From Lachnospiraceae bacterium (GTDB lineage Bacteria > Bacillota_A > Clostridia > Lachnospirales > Lachnospiraceae), in contig JAFUEG010000377.1 of NCBI GenBank assembly GCA_017464045.1, positions 1-6,880 of the forward strand: a DNA stretch of 6,880 nucleotides. The letters are read 5' to 3'. The translations under genes were made by a program, and so were the position numbers. The notes beneath the pieces are model-generated. The model had not been told where the DNA came from and made no database searches. It saw only the letters and a list, made by a program, of their open reading frames with translations. Of the stretch, positions 6,240 to 6,880 are shown piece by piece. The first letter of the stretch is position 1, and the number at the start of each line of letters is the position of its first letter.

Positions 6240-6880
6240 TTATTTCAAGAGATTGATTAATCTTGTGCTCTGGCTTAACTGGAAGGATAAGAATTCGCAG
6301 TTTGGATAAATCTTATCGGTGAGTTCAAGCAGTATAAAGCCGTAAACTGTTTTGTCAAAGTATAGCGGAAGCATAACCATGGAGAAATGGTTTCCACCTA
6401 AAAAGTCGTTGTTAAATATATTGCTAAGCTCTACACTCTGGCTGTCTTCAGGGATGTTCCAGATGGAACCGTCCTGTATAAAGGCTTTCAACTTGAGGTT
6501 TCCACTTGGTACAAAGCGTTCCATATTTTCATGGATGGTTGGTTCCTCAAGCATATATACATATCCGTTCTTTGCATGAAGTCCTTCGAGATGTGATAGG
6601 AGCTTGGTGTAGTTTTCATCACTTCCATCCTTGATATCTCCGGTTATCTGAACAAATTTCTTAATATCCTCTCTTGTAAATATATTTCTGTCTTCCGAAG
6701 CTCTTATGTCGCTGTCGGTTGATTGAAGTATGGTCTTATAAAGGTCCTGATAAATATATTCAAAGTTTATCTGTGATTCCATTTCCATACGGATAACGGA
6801 GTCAACCTTAATCTGGTCTATGTATCTGGTAAGATTTTCGATATCTGCATATCTGGTGGCGTTGCACGCAACAAAGTCAC
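6240..6880 (-). CDS. Sensory/regulatory protein, C-terminal part (start outside window); function unassigned
   Basis: The minus-strand frame is open from the window edge to TAA at 6242-6240, giving 212 visible residues. The ATG at 6788 has no ribosome site before it and the frame continues upstream, so the true start is beyond 6880. I do not recognise a specific family. The C-terminal half contains a stretch, SMVMLPLYFDKTVYGFILLE, followed by a helix ending FQLSQSTRLINLLK. This resembles the GAF-like or linker region that, in Clostridia and Bacilli regulators with LacI-type sensing domains, usually precedes a GGDEF or AraC-type output domain. Here the protein stops straight after it, so an output domain is either N-terminal (outside the window) or missing. 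Convergent with the binding-protein gene, it ends 18 bases from the palindrome. Confidence 0.6.
   Translation of the reverse strand, partial: DFVACNATRYADIENLTRYIDQIKVDSVIRMEMESQINFEYIYQDLYKTILQSTDSDIRASEDRNIFTREDIKKFVQITGDIKDGSDENYTKLLSHLEGLHAKNGYVYMLEEPTIHENMERFVPSGNLKLKAFIQDGSIWNIPEDSQSVELSNIFNNDFLGGNHFSMVMLPLYFDKTVYGFILLELTDKIYPNCEFLSFQLSQSTRLINLLK

Noticed and set aside
6352..6579. Plus-strand open frame of 75 codons inside the minus-strand sensor gene
   Set aside because: It lies opposite a longer frame with coherent protein character and shows no ribosome site.

Overview
The window looks like an A+T-rich chromosomal segment of a Gram-positive Clostridia-type bacterium, probably a gut Lachnospiraceae member (Butyrivibrio/Roseburia/Eubacterium-like). 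The reasons are a VaFE-repeat surface protein ending in a PKTG-type sortase signal, strong GGAGG ribosome binding sites, sigma-A promoters with TTGAAT/TATAAT boxes, and a MepA-like MATE transporter behind a structured leader. The genus is inferred from style and is not proven.

Layout, left to right. (1) 1-807, plus strand: C-terminal part of a sortase-anchored VaFE (Thr-Gln ester bond) surface protein, with its start outside the window. (2) 808-1007: a gap holding an A/T-only inverted repeat, a promoter, and a strongly structured RNA leader that may be a guanidine-IV (mepA-motif) riboswitch or another terminator-type regulator. (3) 1008-2402: a MATE-family efflux transporter. (4) 2494-3126: upp, uracil phosphoribosyltransferase, with its own promoter and a clear intrinsic terminator. 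(5) 3241-4767 and 4757-6058: a two-gene operon in which a membrane diguanylate cyclase with a dCache-like extracellular sensor overlaps by 11 bp the start of an extracellular sugar-type solute-binding protein. (6) 6064-6222: a large two-tier palindrome between convergent genes. (7) 6240-6880, minus strand: C-terminal part of a sensory or regulatory protein whose N-terminus lies beyond the window.

The most interesting part is the cyclase plus binding-protein pair. No ABC permease or ATPase is visible next to the binding protein. It also lacks a lipobox cysteine and seems to be held by an uncleaved N-terminal segment. This fits a sensory pair in which the binding protein reports a ligand to the cyclase, comparable in logic to NspS/MbaA of Vibrio cholerae. 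Two further points: the upp and cyclase genes are driven by near-identical promoter regions that appear to be a local duplication, and the MATE leader contains a segment complementary to the gene's own ribosome binding site.

All assignments come from reading the sequence by eye. No searches or folding programs were run.
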